NCBI RefSeq assembly: GCF_910594985.1
Contig: NZ_CAJVCE010000010.1
Location: 1-64,000, forward strand
Direction of reading: 5' to 3'
From: Paenibacillus allorhizosphaerae
GTDB lineage: Bacteria; Bacillota; Bacilli; Paenibacillales; NBRC-103111
Length of the DNA stretch: 64,000 nucleotides
Shown here: positions 44,407 to 53,427 of the stretch, in pieces
Numbering within the stretch: position 1 is the stretch's first letter
Layout of the letters: each line of letters opens with the position of its first letter
Program-made: the position numbers and the translations under genes
Notes under the pieces: model-generated
The model's input: the letters and a program-made list of their open reading frames with translations, nothing else
Databases searched by the model: none
What the model was told of the DNA's origin: nothing

Positions 44407-46506
44407 CTACACTTTAAAACGCCCCATATCGGTTTGCAGACTCATCGCAAGCTCATTGAGCTTCCGTGAATACGATTGAATGGTTTCGGCGGATTTCAAC
44501 TGAACGGAAACCGAAGAGTTGGCGTCCGATGCCTTATCTCTGGCGACTCCGGCGATATCCACCATCTCCTCAAGCGATGCGGAAACTTCCTGGGAGCCTG
44601 CCGACATTTCTTCCGCTGCTGCGGAAATTTCCTGAATTTGCTCCGCGACTTCCTGTACGGATTCCAAAATATGACGGAATGAAGCTTCCGTCTCTTTCAT
44701 CATGTTGGAACCGATATTGACATCCTCTACGCCCTGATTCATGGCTTGTACCGCTTGGTTGACGCTGTCTTGAATGTCCTTGATCAATCCGTCGATGCTT
44801 TGCGCCTGGTCTTTGCTTGCGTTCGCCAGCTTCTTCACTTCTGCGGCTACAACGGCAAAGCCGCTGCCGTGTTCGCCCGCTCTGGCCGCCTCGATCGAAG
44901 CGTTCAGGGCAAGCAGATTCGTCTGATTCGCGATTTCGCTGATCATTCCTACGATTTGGCCGATCTCGCTGGACCGCTGCCCTAACGTATGGACGATTTG
45001 CGCCGCCAATTGCACGGTTTGATGAATCGAATCGATCTGACCAATTGCCGATTGCACGAGCGTATTCCCGTTCTCCGCTCTTGTGGACGCCACGATGGCG
45101 GCCTCCGATACGGTCGAAGAGGATTCCGCAATGCGCTGAATGCCGGCAGCCATTTCGACCATGGCCGTGGACGATTGCTGCGCCGCCTCCGATTGCGTAT
45201 ACGATCCTTGGGCAATGTCCCCGATCACCTGGTTGAAGTGTTCCGTCGAAGCCGCCGATTGGTTCGAGGTTTCGAGCAGGATCGTGGATGACTCCGCCAC
45301 CTGGTCGACGACCTTCTTGTTCATCGTAATCAGCTTCTCGAGAGAGGCCGCCATTTCGTTGAACGACTGGGCGATGTAGCTCATCTCATCCTTGGTCTGA
45401 AGCCGGATTTGCGTACGCAGATCCCCGGCCGCAAGCGTCGCCGACGCTTCCGACAACTGACGAATGGATCGGATCACCGAGATGTAGAACCCGGAGAACA
45501 AATAAACGGATAAGACGATCACGAATACTACCAGCAGCATGACCCACACGATCGTGCTCCGGTTGCTGTCCATCCGCTCCTTCGTTATTTCGTCAAGCGT
45601 CGCCGAAAGCGCGCTCAGCAAAGCGGCATTCGCCTCTTCCGTCTTGGAAACGACGATGTCGAATTCGGATTTTTGGCTCATCATTTCGGCAGCGTTGAGC
45701 ATTTTGGTCCCAACCAGATCGGAAAATGCGTTGGATGCCGAAATCGCTTGTTCCGTCGGCTTTTGAAGCCGCTCTGCGTACTCCGGATTTGCCCGGAAAA
45801 ACGTATCCATGGAAGTTTGCAAAGCGTTCATTCGCGACTTCACGGAGGCTGTGCGCAGCCATAACTTCTCATCCTCCGTCAAAGAGCCTCGCGCTAATAC
45901 GTCGGGACCGATGCTTTTCATCACCGAGGTATTGTTCGTTTGCGGAAGCATTTGGCTGGCATACGCGTTAAAGAGGTAAGAGGTTCCTTCATAGCTGTCG
46001 AAGTTGACATTCGAAGCGTCGCCGACCGCCGTAATCAGGTTGTTAAGCTCCGTCATGAGCACGGCGTACAGATCTACAATTTCTTTCTTATCCTTAAGCG
46101 CCGCCTCTTTCAACTTGGCGTGCTGCTCCAGCACCTTCTCCAACTTTTCACCCGTAGCGGCTCCGCTGCTATACTTGCGCTCGCTCACGGATAGTTCGTC
46201 AATCGCCGCAGCCAAACGTTTCTTTGCCTCATCCGCTTTGCTCGCATCCGATGACAGTAACGCTTCGCGGGAGGATATCGTTTCATTTACCGCCAGTTGA
46301 ATCGACTTCACATAGCTCAGTCCCCGCCCTACTTCGGATCCAAGGCGGATTTGCTCCATAATCTGCTTGCTTAACAGCAGGCTGATGACAATGGCCGGAA
46401 TGATCAAAAACAGACCGATCAACGCAAACTTCAAGGAAAATTTTAGTCTGTTCATGGCAAAGACTACCGGTTGAAAAATCGTCGTCAGCAGCTTGAAAGA
46501 TTTCAT
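44407..46506 (-). CDS. methyl-accepting chemotaxis protein
   Basis: A 699-aa transmembrane chemoreceptor. Helix 1 spans about residues 18-42, a roughly 280-residue all-helical extracellular ligand domain follows (larger than a single 4-helix bundle), helix 2 is near 325-350, then HAMP and a long coiled-coil signalling domain with the hairpin tip ([36 protein letters not shown]). It is the first gene of an operon with an ABC importer and UbiD decarboxylase, 51 bp before the binding-protein gene. It probably senses the same compound or its binding protein. Start at 46506 with GAGAGGA upstream. Confidence 0.92.
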   Translation of the reverse strand: MKSFKLLTTIFQPVVFAMNRLKFSLKFALIGLFLIIPAIVISLLLSKQIMEQIRLGSEVGRGLSYVKSIQLAVNETISSREALLSSDASKADEAKKRLAAAIDELSVSERKYSSGAATGEKLEKVLEQHAKLKEAALKDKKEIVDLYAVLMTELNNLITAVGDASNVNFDSYEGTSYLFNAYASQMLPQTNNTSVMKSIGPDVLARGSLTEDEKLWLRTASVKSRMNALQTSMDTFFRANPEYAERLQKPTEQAISASNAFSDLVGTKMLNAAEMMSQKSEFDIVVSKTEEANAALLSALSATLDEITKERMDSNRSTIVWVMLLVVFVIVLSVYLFSGFYISVIRSIRQLSEASATLAAGDLRTQIRLQTKDEMSYIAQSFNEMAASLEKLITMNKKVVDQVAESSTILLETSNQSAASTEHFNQVIGDIAQGSYTQSEAAQQSSTAMVEMAAGIQRIAESSSTVSEAAIVASTRAENGNTLVQSAIGQIDSIHQTVQLAAQIVHTLGQRSSEIGQIVGMISEIANQTNLLALNASIEAARAGEHGSGFAVVAAEVKKLANASKDQAQSIDGLIKDIQDSVNQAVQAMNQGVEDVNIGSNMMKETEASFRHILESVQEVAEQIQEISAAAEEMSAGSQEVSASLEEMVDIAGVARDKASDANSSVSVQLKSAETIQSYSRKLNELAMSLQTDMGRFKV

Positions 46507-46589
46507 AAATGCTCGTCCTCTCATCTCTTGTTCCAACCCACGCCGCACCGAAGTTATGTAGTAACTTGAGTGAACTCCGCTGCTGTTGT

Positions 46590-46749
46590 GGTGCCCTTGT
46601 CTATCAAGGTCCTCCGGTCATTGAATCTATCAGGCTTGAAGAAACCGACGGGGAGACGTGGCACAAGCTTTTCTTCTAATCTGGTTCTGTCGAAACATGG
46701 TGACTACAACGGCAAGACGATTGACATCGTTCTGCAAAATCCAACATAA
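46590..46749 (+). pseudogene. possible decayed coding fragment
   Basis: Two neighbouring frames give protein-like text: [21 protein letters not shown] ending at a TAA near 46678, and in another frame NLVLSKHGDYNGKTIDIVLQNP ending at 46749. They could be the 3' remnant of one frameshifted gene. No start or ribosome site is seen and I cannot name a family. Confidence 0.3.
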
Positions 46750-47250
46750 ATTTTACCGTTCACTTGCGAAACCCTATCATTGCCGTAACTTCATGTCTGC
46801 TTTTATATCACTCTTGCAGCAATAGCGAAAAAGCGATGCAGCATTTTTTCAAAAATATGCATGATAAAGAACCATCCGGGTCAACAACGGACAGATTCAG
46901 CAACGATCATTCGTCCTACCTCCTTTGGAAACCCAGCCGCCATAGAAAAATTGATCCTTTAGGCCTGTGGCTTTGCGTCCCCTTCTTTCGAAGAGTCTGC
47001 CTTTATCAGTAAAGTAGTTAGTCATTATTCCTCATTACCATAACACAGCAATTTACAACAATCAACATCTTTTGCAATATTTAGGGCACTTCAAATAAAA
47101 GTTGTCCTACGAAAGAACTACTCAATTCGCTGATACGATTAAGCTCGTGCAAATTATGACGAATTAGCGAACACGGTCGCTACGACCGTAGCGGAGGAAG
47201 AAAACCGGGGCAACCAAGTTTGATATATTGGGAATAACATATGATAGATT
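46750..47250. other. AT-rich intergenic region
   Basis: About 500 bp without a supported gene. An 82-codon plus-strand frame (46764-47012) lacks a ribosome site and recognisable motifs. The minus strand reads away from a promoter-like sequence at 47253-47281. Confidence 0.4.
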
Positions 47251-47252
47251 CC

Positions 47253-47281
47253 AGTATAACCCATTTGGGAGAGTTTGCCAA
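47253..47281 (-). promoter_or_regulatory. strong sigma-A-like promoter without an obvious gene
   Basis: Minus-strand TTGGCA and TATACT separated by exactly 17 bp. It follows directly after the terminator of the preceding minus-strand gene, so it would start a new transcript reading into 47250-46550, where no clear CDS was found. The first ATG downstream opens a 28-codon frame ending near 47154. Confidence 0.55.
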
Positions 47282-47283
47282 CC

Positions 47284-47317
47284 AAAAAAAGCCAGGTTGG
47301 CCGGAACCTGGCTTTTT
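47284..47317. terminator. bidirectional terminator
   Basis: Perfect 8-bp stem GCCAGGTT/AACCTGGC, loop GGCCGG, with seven A on one side and TTTTT on the other. It ends the 89-aa hypothetical gene. Confidence 0.88.
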
Positions 47318-47332
47318 CCTCGTTTATTGGGT

Positions 47333-47602
47333 TTACCAAACGCGCCTTATGCCGCGGGTTGAGGACGGCTTTTTCTTTTTGGCACGGGCCGTATGAACTT
47401 GCCCTTGCCTGCTGCGGCCTTCGCTCGTTCGTACCGGCCCGGAATTTCCCGCTTTCGCGTCGGCCAGCAGTTTGGCGACCTGCTTCACCATTGGAGACAT
47501 TTGCTCCGCCGACTGATAGATGGCATTCACTTTATCAATAGCGGTAATAATCTCATCCAGACTTTCGTTGACGCTGCGGATCATCATTGGAAATCGATTC
47601 AT
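47333..47602 (-). CDS. small conserved-looking hypothetical protein
   Basis: An 89-aa protein: a helical N-terminal 55 residues (MNRFPMMIRSVNESLDEIITAIDKVNAIYQ...MVKQVAKLLADAKAG) and a basic disordered tail (ARAKKKKPSSTRGIRRVW). AAAGGGTG 9 bp before the ATG at 47602 supports the start. Family not recognised; it recalls small YqfQ/VrrA-like proteins of spore formers, without firm evidence. Confidence 0.6.
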   Translation of the reverse strand: MNRFPMMIRSVNESLDEIITAIDKVNAIYQSAEQMSPMVKQVAKLLADAKAGNSGPVRTSEGRSRQGQVHTARAKKKKPSSTRGIRRVW

Positions 47603-47689
47603 GATACGGATCACCCTTTGGAAGCTAGTTAATGTATATTATGCAATTTCCAGGGCGGGCGGTGTGGGCGGATGTCCCCTATCCGTCCG

Positions 47690-48289
47690 TTATGTTTCCT
47701 GTTCTTTGACCTCCAGCGCTTTGAAAATAAAATCGACGGCATGATCCGCCATCCATTGCGGATTCGACTCCGTTACGGACATGATCGGTTCGAAATGCGG
47801 AAATTTTTTATGCCCCAGCGCGACCCCGATAATGAACATGAACGTGTGATCCAACGATTCGAACCGGAAAACGCCTTCACGTCTGCCTTTCTCCAGCAGC
47901 TCGCGCACCTTTTCCCATACGGGGAACGTGATGGCGCGTATCGTATCCGACCGGGGGCTTCTGCGAATCATTTCCTGCTGTATGATGCCGCTAAGCTCCG
48001 TATCCGTCATGCTGAAAAGGATGATTTCCTTCACGATCAGCCGTAAGCCCTCTACAGGTTGGTTAAGCGTTTCCTCATATTGCTGCATCCGCCGGCCCGG
48101 GAAAAAGTAGTCGAATACGGCATGGAACACTTTCTCCTTGCCTCCGAAATAATAGGACACCAGCGCCACATTGGCGCCGGCTTCCTCGCAAATTTGCCGG
48201 ACGCTCGTCCCGTCAAAGCCTTGCTCGGAAAATAGCTTTTTAGCGGCGTGCAGTATGCGTATTTTCATTTCCGAATCTGTCTGCGCCAT
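47690..48289 (-). CDS. TetR-family transcriptional regulator
   Basis: A 199-aa regulator. The helix-turn-helix region is ILHAAKKLFSEQGFDGTSVRQICEEAGANVALVSYYFGGKEKVFHAVF, typical of TetR. The C-terminal ligand domain has no recognisable specificity. A perfect palindrome 320 bp upstream (48611-48632) is a candidate operator. Confidence 0.9.
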   Translation of the reverse strand: MAQTDSEMKIRILHAAKKLFSEQGFDGTSVRQICEEAGANVALVSYYFGGKEKVFHAVFDYFFPGRRMQQYEETLNQPVEGLRLIVKEIILFSMTDTELSGIIQQEMIRRSPRSDTIRAITFPVWEKVRELLEKGRREGVFRFESLDHTFMFIIGVALGHKKFPHFEPIMSVTESNPQWMADHAVDFIFKALEVKEQET

Positions 48290-48458
48290 ACAACATCCCT
48301 TCCGTAAATGCGGCCACTCTTGCTTGCACGACTGGCTGAAAGCCTTTACTTTATAACCATTATGAAACTTTGCACCGGGAAGTGCAAGCCACCCGGGAAC
48401 GCCGGTGGCAGGAAGGACAAGCTTGGCGCTGAGCGAAACCCGGTCTAAGGCCAGCCGT

Positions 48459-48599
48459 CTATGAATTCGACGGCGCCGGCGACGCCGACCGCGCCCCTCC
48501 GGGAGCGAACGAAACGTCTTTGCGCACGGCCGTAGCGAGCAGCCCGACCACGGCGCAGACGACGAGAATCATCGCCAGTGCGGAAGCGTCAGTAAGCAT
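48459..48599 (-). pseudogene. 46-codon remnant, possible transporter C-terminus
   Basis: An open frame from ATG 48599 gives MLTDASALAMILVVCAVVGLL with one membrane helix and a short basic then polar tail (ATAVRKDVSFAPGG), as at the end of many MFS efflux pumps. It lies between a TetR gene and a palindromic operator-like site, where a pump gene would be expected. It may instead be a small genuine peptide. Confidence 0.4.
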
Positions 48600-48610
48600 T
48601 AAACGTTATT

Positions 48611-48632
48611 TTAAATCAAACGTTTGATTTAA
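48611..48632. promoter_or_regulatory. perfect 22-bp palindrome, candidate TetR operator
   Basis: Two inverted 11-mers, TTAAATCAAAC and GTTTGATTTAA, with no spacer. Length, symmetry and AT-rich ends suit a TetR/AcrR-type dimer. The nearest regulator gene is the TetR at 47690-48289. Confidence 0.6.
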
Positions 48633-48734
48633 TAAATACTCAACGAATGGAAAATGCTAACCTTTTTATAGATTGCCTATGTACCTTGCTTGTGAATTCG
48701 GACGGACACCATCACGTGTCTTACCACCTTCGCA

Positions 48735-48795
48735 AGGCTCCCTGCCAGCATACGTTGTCGCTAATATAAGTAAGCTGTAATAACGCAGGGAGCCT
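48735..48795. repeat. inverted repeat downstream of the YjcZ-like gene
   Basis: Perfect 10-bp arms AGGCTCCCTG/CAGGGAGCCT with a 41-base centre and no T-run. It lies about 65 bp past the stop of the YjcZ-like gene and may stabilise its mRNA end. Confidence 0.5.
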
Positions 48796-48859
48796 CGGTC
48801 GCGGCTTACGGCGGAGCCGGATTCATACTACCGGACGGACCGCCGGCCTCGGCGATGCA

Positions 48860-49138
48860 TCAGAGGCGATGCGAGCTGCGCAGAATGATGACGAGCAAAA
48901 TGTACAATACCAGAATCGCTCCCGTCGTCGTCCATACGCCATGGATACCGTGGTGATGGTGATGCTTTTTCGGCGCGTAAATATTGATTTCTTCATAGCT
49001 TGCATGCACGTTAACCGGAGAAGCGTAGATCGGTTGAGACGGCATGACAGCCGGGGAAACCGCAGTAGGATAAGGAGCCGGCATCGGATTCGCCATCGGA
49101 CTTACCATCGGGTTCGCCATTGGTTGATACTTTTCCAT
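48860..49138 (-). CDS. YjcZ-like small spore/membrane protein
   Basis: A 92-aa protein. The first 60 residues are Pro/Met/Ala-rich with a repeat (PMANPMVSPMANPMPAP), then a five-histidine run (KKHHHHHGIHG), then one C-terminal helix TTGAILVLYILLVIILRSS resembling the YjcZ/sporulation small-protein tail (FxLIVVLFILLVIV). Start at 49138, 9 bp from GGAGGTG. Likely a sporulation-associated membrane protein; the His run may bind metal. Confidence 0.65.
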   Translation of the reverse strand: MEKYQPMANPMVSPMANPMPAPYPTAVSPAVMPSQPIYASPVNVHASYEEINIYAPKKHHHHHGIHGVWTTTGAILVLYILLVIILRSSHRL

Positions 49139-49373
49139 TGAAATAGGCACCTCCATGAATTGGGCAGGCTGCACGCCGCGTTGGTCAGCTGAACGGGCAG
49201 CCCGCAGTCGCTTCGACTGTTTGCGTGTTCCCTATCGAACACATCATTAGTCTATGGAGATCTACCTATCGGGAACACGGTATTCACCCATATTTCGGCA
49301 AAATTGGACTCTCGCCCGCTGCAACGGTCCAAGCAGGCTTCCATTTGCTGGACGCACGGCCGAAGCGCAGTGC

Positions 49374-50270
49374 TCAGCGCACGTTCCCCCGTTCATCCGT
49401 TTCCGCTATGTGACAGCGCTTGCGGTATTCCGCCGGGGTCACGCCTTTCGTCGCACGGAAGATGCGCGAGAACGATTTGAGGGAACCGAAACCGACCTCT
49501 TCGGCTACATCACAAGCGCTCATGCTCGTGGAAGCGAGCAGTCCGCAAGCATGGCGGATCCGGACCTCGTGGAGAAAATGAATGAAATTCATGCCGATAT
49601 GTTTTTTGATTTCTTCGCTCAAATGCGAACTGCTCATTCGAAAACGGTCGGCTATGCCTGACAGCGAGATCGGCTCCCGATAATGATGATGAATATATTG
49701 GATGATCGGCCATACCGAACTCATCCCCGACTCTTCCTTCGGTTTCGCGCCCTCTCCGTTCCTTCTCAAGCGATCGAAACGCACGAGAATTTCCGTCAGC
49801 TTCGCCAGCATCAGGCAGTTTCGCCACAGTCCACTTCGGTTGTACGCTTCATGATGCAGCTGAGCCAGCATGCCGGTCATCCATTCAAGCTCCTTACCGC
49901 AAAAGTGTATGTAGGAAGGCAGTGATTCCTTCGAAAACAACAGCTCCCGAAAATCCATCCACACCATGGGCGCCTGGAAAAGATCGATGCCGAACATACA
50001 GTTGTACAAACGCAGCGGCTGCGGCGATGAAACGAAGATTTCGTGGATTTGGTACGGCAGTAAAAAGGTGAACGTCCCGGGCTGCATCGGATGCTTGATC
50101 CCGTTGATTACTTCATAACCGCTCCCTTCGATTACCAGTGAAAATTCCAGAAAATCGTGCCGGTGCGCAGGAAAATGACGGTATATTTGATTAATCGTAA
50201 TATCGAGCGGAAACGACTGCGAAATATGGGGGTAGTCCGTCAGCTGTTTGTTGATCGGAAAAAAAGTCAT
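49374..50270 (-). CDS. AraC-family transcriptional regulator
   Basis: A 298-aa regulator with an N-terminal cupin (HFPAHRHDFLEFSLVIEGSGYEVINGIKHPMQPGTFTFLLP) and two C-terminal helix-turn-helix motifs (ISLSGIADRFRMSSSHLSEEIKKHIG; MSACDVAEEVGFGSLKSFSRIFRATKGVTPAEYRKR). Such regulators typically sense sugars. It is divergent from a sugar-type binding-protein gene about 215 bp away, which is its likely target. Start at the ATG 50270, 8 bp after AGGAG. Confidence 0.9.
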   Translation of the reverse strand: MTFFPINKQLTDYPHISQSFPLDITINQIYRHFPAHRHDFLEFSLVIEGSGYEVINGIKHPMQPGTFTFLLPYQIHEIFVSSPQPLRLYNCMFGIDLFQAPMVWMDFRELLFSKESLPSYIHFCGKELEWMTGMLAQLHHEAYNRSGLWRNCLMLAKLTEILVRFDRLRRNGEGAKPKEESGMSSVWPIIQYIHHHYREPISLSGIADRFRMSSSHLSEEIKKHIGMNFIHFLHEVRIRHACGLLASTSMSACDVAEEVGFGSLKSFSRIFRATKGVTPAEYRKRCHIAETDERGNVR

Positions 50271-50484
50271 CTTGTTCACTCCTCACGAAAAAATGGGATC
50301 ATTAGCGAAATTGTGTCCTACGTGATCCTGCCTATTTCTTTACAATGAAAAGAAGTTAGAACGAAATGAACGCTTACTACCCGCCGTCCCTCTCCGCTGC
50401 ATAGTGTTTTGACTTCCTTACTGACGGCACGTTTTGCAACCGCATACATAAAATTATATATGTTTTATCGAAAGGGGTATAGCT

Positions 50485-51807
50485 ATGAAATTAACACGAG
50501 CTTGCCTGGCTGCGACCGCTTTTTCGCTTATGCTGTGGGCGACGGCATGCAGTTCCGGATCGGGCGGCAGCACCGGGAACGGACCTGCGGATGCAGGCAA
50601 AAACGCAGTGCCGCAAGTGTCCACCGACCCTGTCACGCTGAAACTCGCCATCAACATCGGATGGCTTGGCCCGGACGAATTTCAAAAATATTTCGAAGAG
50701 CCGGTCAAAAAGCGCTACCCTCACATTTCGTTTGAAATCTTGGATATGACCAAGCCTGAGCTCGCACTCGACAAGCTGCTGGCCAGTGGAAACATACCGG
50801 ATCTGGTCATGTCGGCCTCACCTATCATTTACCGCTACATGGGCACCGGATTGGAGGAAAATATCGAGCCGTTGATCAAAAAGTTTAATCTGGATCTTTC
50901 CCGGCTTGATCCGGTGGCCGTCGAATCCGTCAAAACGTCAAGCCAGCAGGATCATCTGATCGGCCTCCCTTGGACGATGCATTTCAGCGGCCTTTACTAC
51001 AACAAGGATATTTTCGATAAATTCGGGGTCGCCTATCCGAAGGACGGCATGACGTGGGAGCAAGTGAGGGAGCTTGCCAAAAACGTGACGCGCAGCGACG
51101 GCGGCGTGCAGTATCGCGGCTTGGAACCAGACAAATCGACCCGCGTCGCGTCCGTCCTCTCGTACGCTTTCGTCGACCCGAAGACGGAGAAGGCGACAGT
51201 CAATAACGACAATTGGAAAAAAATATTCGAATTGTTGAAGAGCATTTACGACATTCCGGGAAACAACCAGGTTCGTCTCGCCGGAGGCGGCACCGATCAG
51301 TTCATCAAGGAACGCAACCTGGCCATGTTCGCTACCAATAACATTTTGCCGAATCTGAAAGTCGCACAGGATTTGAACTGGGATCTGGTGCAATATCCTT
51401 CCTTTCCCGAGCGCGCTAACGTCGGCATGCAAACCGATGCCTGGATTCTTCATGTAACGTCGCAAAGCAAATATAAAGATCAGGCGTTCCAGGTCATTGC
51501 CACAATTCTCTCCGACGAAGTGCAGACGGAAGTCGCAAAGAACGCGCGCCTGCCGGTGCTCAAGGGCAAAAGCATCGAACAATCGTTCGGAACGAACCTG
51601 CCTTATTTGCAGGGCAAAAACGTCCAGGCCGCATTCAAGTCTTCCGCCGCAAAGGCGCTGCCCGTGAGCAAATACGATTCATACGCCGAGGGCTTAATGT
51701 CATCCAATATAACCCCAGTCGTGAAAGGCGAGAAAGATATTAACACCATTCTTCGCGAATCAGAAGAAGCCATTAACAAGTATATCGAAACGAACCGGAC
51801 CAAATGA
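50485..51807 (+). CDS. ABC substrate-binding lipoprotein, sugar type, orphan
   Basis: A 440-aa lipoprotein with lipobox LWATAC around residue 22, then an extracellular solute-binding protein family 1 fold (SFEILDMTKPELALDKLLASGNIPDLVMSAS; GLPWTMHFSGLYYNKDIFDKFGVAYPKDGMTWEQ). Family members bind oligosaccharides. No permease or ATPase gene follows; a terminator comes next. It may work with a distant permease pair and the shared MsmK-type ATPase, or act as a sensor partner. AAAGGGG precedes the ATG. Confidence 0.9.
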   Translation: MKLTRACLAATAFSLMLWATACSSGSGGSTGNGPADAGKNAVPQVSTDPVTLKLAINIGWLGPDEFQKYFEEPVKKRYPHISFEILDMTKPELALDKLLASGNIPDLVMSASPIIYRYMGTGLEENIEPLIKKFNLDLSRLDPVAVESVKTSSQQDHLIGLPWTMHFSGLYYNKDIFDKFGVAYPKDGMTWEQVRELAKNVTRSDGGVQYRGLEPDKSTRVASVLSYAFVDPKTEKATVNNDNWKKIFELLKSIYDIPGNNQVRLAGGGTDQFIKERNLAMFATNNILPNLKVAQDLNWDLVQYPSFPERANVGMQTDAWILHVTSQSKYKDQAFQVIATILSDEVQTEVAKNARLPVLKGKSIEQSFGTNLPYLQGKNVQAAFKSSAAKALPVSKYDSYAEGLMSSNITPVVKGEKDINTILRESEEAINKYIETNRTK

Positions 51808-51993
51808 CCGGAACATCTTCCAAGGGTGCCGCGGCATCGAATCGCCGCATTCCACTGCACCATCGAGTCCGGCGGGCTGCATGCAATTACTGCGCATTTC
51901 GACATTCGAAAAGCTTCTGATAGAAGCCCTTTCGATGAAGATACATTCGTGTCCTAGATGATGCTTTTCTTGAATAAATTGTGAGCTTATAAA

Positions 51994-52031
51994 AAAGAGA
52001 ATCGCCCTGGTCAAACGGGTGATTCTCTTTG
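51994..52031. terminator. bidirectional terminator
   Basis: 14-bp stem AAAGAGAATCGCCC/GGGTGATTCTCTTT with A and T tails. It serves the binding-protein gene and the converging MBL gene. Confidence 0.85.
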
Positions 52032-52033
52032 CT

Positions 52034-52672
52034 TTATACGTATGGGTTATTCTCGCGTTCAAATCCGATCGTGGTTCGCGGTCCGTGGCCCGGGTATACG
52101 ATCGTATCGTCCGGCAGCTCAAACAGCTTGCCGTGAATCGACTCGAGCAGCTCGCGTTCGCTGCCTCCCGTAAGGTCCGTGCGTCCCACGGACAGCTTGA
52201 ACAGGACGTCGCCGCTGAACAGATGCTGGCCATACAGGAAGCTGACGCTGCCCGGCGAGTGTCCCGGCGTGTGGAACACGCGAAAGACGACGCCGTCCAG
52301 CACCTTAAGCTGCTGGCCTTCATCCAGCGCGTATTCGGCCGGCTCCGCGACGATCGGTCCGCCGAGCTCCGGCCAATTGGCCGAGCCGTTGCGCTTCGGA
52401 TTCGTCAGCCAATCGCTCTCGGCATCGTGCACATAGACGGGGCATCCTTTTTGCTTGCGCAGCTGCTCCACCCCGCCGATATGATCGAAATGCGCATGCG
52501 TCAGCAGGATCGCTTCGATCTCCATATCTTTCACCCGTTTCAGCAGCGGCTGCGGGTTCATGCCGGGATCGATGACGATCCCTTTATTGACCCCCGGCAG
52601 GGAAACAAGGTAAGCATTCGTCTGCAGCGGCCCGAGCGAGAATACTTCCACTTTCAATTCTTTCAAATCCAT
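52034..52672 (-). CDS. MBL-fold hydrolase, glyoxalase II-like
   Basis: A 212-aa metallo-beta-lactamase-fold enzyme. Metal motifs: LLTHAHFDHIGG, HTPGHSPGS, FSGDVLF and YPGHGP. The pattern matches YqgX/GloB-like hydroxyacylglutathione hydrolases, here probably acting on bacillithiol or related thioesters. It follows the thioredoxin-like gene by 41 bp and may be cotranscribed. Confidence 0.88.
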   Translation of the reverse strand: MDLKELKVEVFSLGPLQTNAYLVSLPGVNKGIVIDPGMNPQPLLKRVKDMEIEAILLTHAHFDHIGGVEQLRKQKGCPVYVHDAESDWLTNPKRNGSANWPELGGPIVAEPAEYALDEGQQLKVLDGVVFRVFHTPGHSPGSVSFLYGQHLFSGDVLFKLSVGRTDLTGGSERELLESIHGKLFELPDDTIVYPGHGPRTTIGFERENNPYV

Positions 52673-52713
52673 CGTTCTGTGCGTCTCCTTTGAGTAATGC
52701 GAGCTGCCGCGCG

Positions 52714-53280
52714 TTAGAACGAGGACAGCAGATCGCGCAATTCTTTGACGATAACGGCCTGATATCCGGTGCCCTCGCCGTATTGACGACCCATTTCTTC
52801 GCGGGCGATCTTGATTTTATCTTGGTAATCCGGCGCTTCGCGATCTGGGTTTTCCTGTTTGAATTTGTTCATGACCGCCTGTACATGTGCCGGGCGCGGT
52901 CCCCAGTGCCCCAGTACGTGACCGCTGAAATCGGTGAAGATGACGATCGGAATCGCTTCGCCGCCACCGGTCAAAAATTGCGCCATCACGTCCGGATGCT
53001 CTTCTTTGATCAGCACCTCCGTTGGGATCCCGGAAATCTCCAGCGCGCGGAATACGGCCGGAATATTGCGCACAACGTCGCCGCACCAATCCGCAGCCAA
53101 AATGAGGCATCGCAAGTCGTCGCGATTGTTCAGCGATTCGAAAAATTCCTTATCGTCTTCGTTCTCCCAGGAAAATTGATTGTACCAGTCTTGGAACCTC
53201 TCCTGGTTTTTAGTCATCCCGTCAATAAATTGCTGCGGGGACCGTCCTTTGCGCAGTTTCTCGGCCAAATTGGTGCTCAT
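52714..53280 (-). CDS. thioredoxin-family protein with CGDV active-site motif
   Basis: A 188-aa protein with an extended N-terminus and a thioredoxin-like core: LRCLILAADWCGDVVRNIPAVFRALE then AIPIVIFTDFSG (cis-Pro). The usual CxxC is CGDV, so only the first Cys remains. Related proteins are annotated simply as thioredoxin family. AGAGGAGG precedes the ATG. Confidence 0.82.
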   Translation of the reverse strand: MSTNLAEKLRKGRSPQQFIDGMTKNQERFQDWYNQFSWENEDDKEFFESLNNRDDLRCLILAADWCGDVVRNIPAVFRALEISGIPTEVLIKEEHPDVMAQFLTGGGEAIPIVIFTDFSGHVLGHWGPRPAHVQAVMNKFKQENPDREAPDYQDKIKIAREEMGRQYGEGTGYQAVIVKELRDLLSSF

Positions 53281-53427
53281 GTATATCCATCCTCCTCTTC
53301 AAGGTAACAACTATTGTGATCGTGGCGATAAAGCGAATGGAATTGCAACAATCGCTTGTCGCTTCCTATGGGTTATTGTACCAAAAAAATGTCCCCGCTC
53401 CAACCGGAACGGGGACGAATAAAAGCA

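Noticed and set aside
46764..47012. 82-codon plus-strand frame
   Set aside because: No ribosome site, no recognisable motif, lies in AT-rich intergenic DNA.
53300..53350. Further copy of the TTGCAAC palindrome
   Set aside because: A TTGCAAC half is present near 53343 but the partner arm does not pair.
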